The notes under the pieces: model-generated | The model's input: only the letters and a program-made list of their open reading frames with translations | Told to the model about the DNA's origin: nothing | Databases searched by the model: none | Assembly: GCF_000473325.1 (NCBI RefSeq) | Contig: NZ_KI421513.1 | Coordinates: 2,303,217 to 2,367,216 of the forward strand | DNA: 64,000 nucleotides | Reading direction: 5' to 3' | Origin: Leisingera caerulea DSM 24564 | Lineage (GTDB): Bacteria > Pseudomonadota > Alphaproteobacteria > Rhodobacterales > Rhodobacteraceae | Position numbers and translations under genes: made by a program | Shown here: one piece after another, positions 63,490-64,000 of the stretch | Position numbering within the stretch: the first letter of the stretch is position 1 | Layout of the letters: each line of letters starts with the position of its first letter

Positions 63490-64000
63490 ATGCATGCAGT
63501 TGTGACGGGAACCAGCCGCGGAATCGGCAAGGAACTGGTGAAGCAGCTGCGGGAGGCTGGCTATGAGGTGACCGGCACCTCGCGGGATCATTCCTCGGGG
63601 GTGAAGCTGGATGTCTCCGATCCCGGCCAGCAAGCGCGATTTGCCGCCCAGATCCGGAACCGGCCGGTGGACCTGCTGGTGTGCAATGCCGGGGTTTATA
63701 TCGACAAGGCGATGGGGCTGGAGGATTACTCGGCCGAAGTCTGGGCCAAGACGCTGGCGGCCAATGTGACCGGTGTGTTCCTGACGGTGCAGGCGATGCT
63801 GCCCAACCTGCGGCTGGCGGAGGAGCCGAAGATTGCCATCCTGTCATCGCAGATGGCGAGCCAGGCGCGGGCGCCGGGCGGCAGCTATGCCTACCGCGCC
63901 TCCAAGGCGGCGGCGCTCAACATCGGCCGCAACCTGGCCACCGATCTGCAGCCCGAGGGGATTGCCGTCGGTATCTATCACCCGGGCTGGGTGCGCACGG
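63490..64000 (+). CDS. SDR-family oxidoreductase (partial, 3' end outside window)
   Basis: The first about 170 residues of a classical short-chain dehydrogenase. The cofactor loop TGTSRGIGKEL lies at about residues 6-16 and NAG follows at about 66-68. The catalytic YxxxK reads SYAYRASKAAALN (about 135-147), with the Ser in ILSSQMAS. An NAD(P) cofactor and an unknown substrate are all that can be said. It starts 13 bp after the DUF1178 gene. Confidence 0.88.
   Translation, partial: MHAVVTGTSRGIGKELVKQLREAGYEVTGTSRDHSSGVKLDVSDPGQQARFAAQIRNRPVDLLVCNAGVYIDKAMGLEDYSAEVWAKTLAANVTGVFLTVQAMLPNLRLAEEPKIAILSSQMASQARAPGGSYAYRASKAAALNIGRNLATDLQPEGIAVGIYHPGWVRT

Overview
The window is a GC-rich chromosomal segment of an alphaproteobacterium. 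Gene content and order point to the Roseobacter group of the Rhodobacteraceae (Leisingera, Phaeobacter or Ruegeria-like). The pointers are ybgC-tolQRAB-pal-cpoB-tilS-ftsH, a tad/flp pilus locus, the coxB-ctaB-ctaG-coxC-surf1 cluster running into thrC and an M16 peptidase, fhs-folD, and recurrent CTCCGGCGGGAG terminators. The genus is an inference. No tRNA, rRNA or CRISPR array was seen.

Layout. 1-1210: end of ruvA and ruvB. 1211-3214: a large palindrome, intergenic repeat copy A, an unknown gene, thpR and ybgC. 3321-11667: the Tol-Pal envelope operon, then tilS and ftsH. 11668-15410: a hairpin array, a MOSC-domain gene, and the one-carbon genes fhs and folD. 15497-19100 (minus): a hotdog thioesterase, the PdeM phosphoesterase and its DEAD/H helicase partner. 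19168-31577 (minus): a tad locus with an AAA+ ATPase, cpaA, two TPR lipoproteins, tadC, tadB, cpaF, cpaE, an OmpA-like lipoprotein, the cpaC secretin, cpaB and three flp pilin copies. One pilin copy is frameshifted. 31934-34622: a lytic transglycosylase, a TetR regulator with three operator-like sites, a chain of overlapping micro-ORFs, and an unknown membrane protein. 34695-42087 (minus): scoAB, topA, dprA and tldD. 42281-49801: cytochrome aa3 oxidase subunits and assembly factors, thrC, an M16 peptidase and a GNAT. 50084-57659: an MBL-fold protein, an FAD oxidase, apt, small regulators, a DUF418 protein, mtnP and an ISL3-family insertion sequence. 57790-64000: an IalB-like protein, a SulP transporter, an acetyltransferase, a flavin reductase, a GNAT, EcsC, DUF1178 and a partial SDR.

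How the genes work together. Much of the window serves the cell envelope: Tol-Pal for outer-membrane constriction, the Tad machine for Flp pili and surface attachment, and FtsH for membrane protein quality control. A second theme is aerobic respiration. The cox cluster carries the CuA subunit, haem O synthase, the CuB chaperone and Surf1, and a perfect FNR-type box lies between it and tldD.

The most unusual material is between genes. Four GC-rich elements (copies A-D) share an architecture of inverted CTCCCGC outer boxes, inner TTGGGC boxes, and hairpins whose arms differ in sequence but stay complementary. Also notable are a 36-bp perfect palindrome, a run of four hairpins after ftsH, a decayed flp duplicate, and a TetR-operator region leading three micro-ORFs joined by ATGA overlaps.
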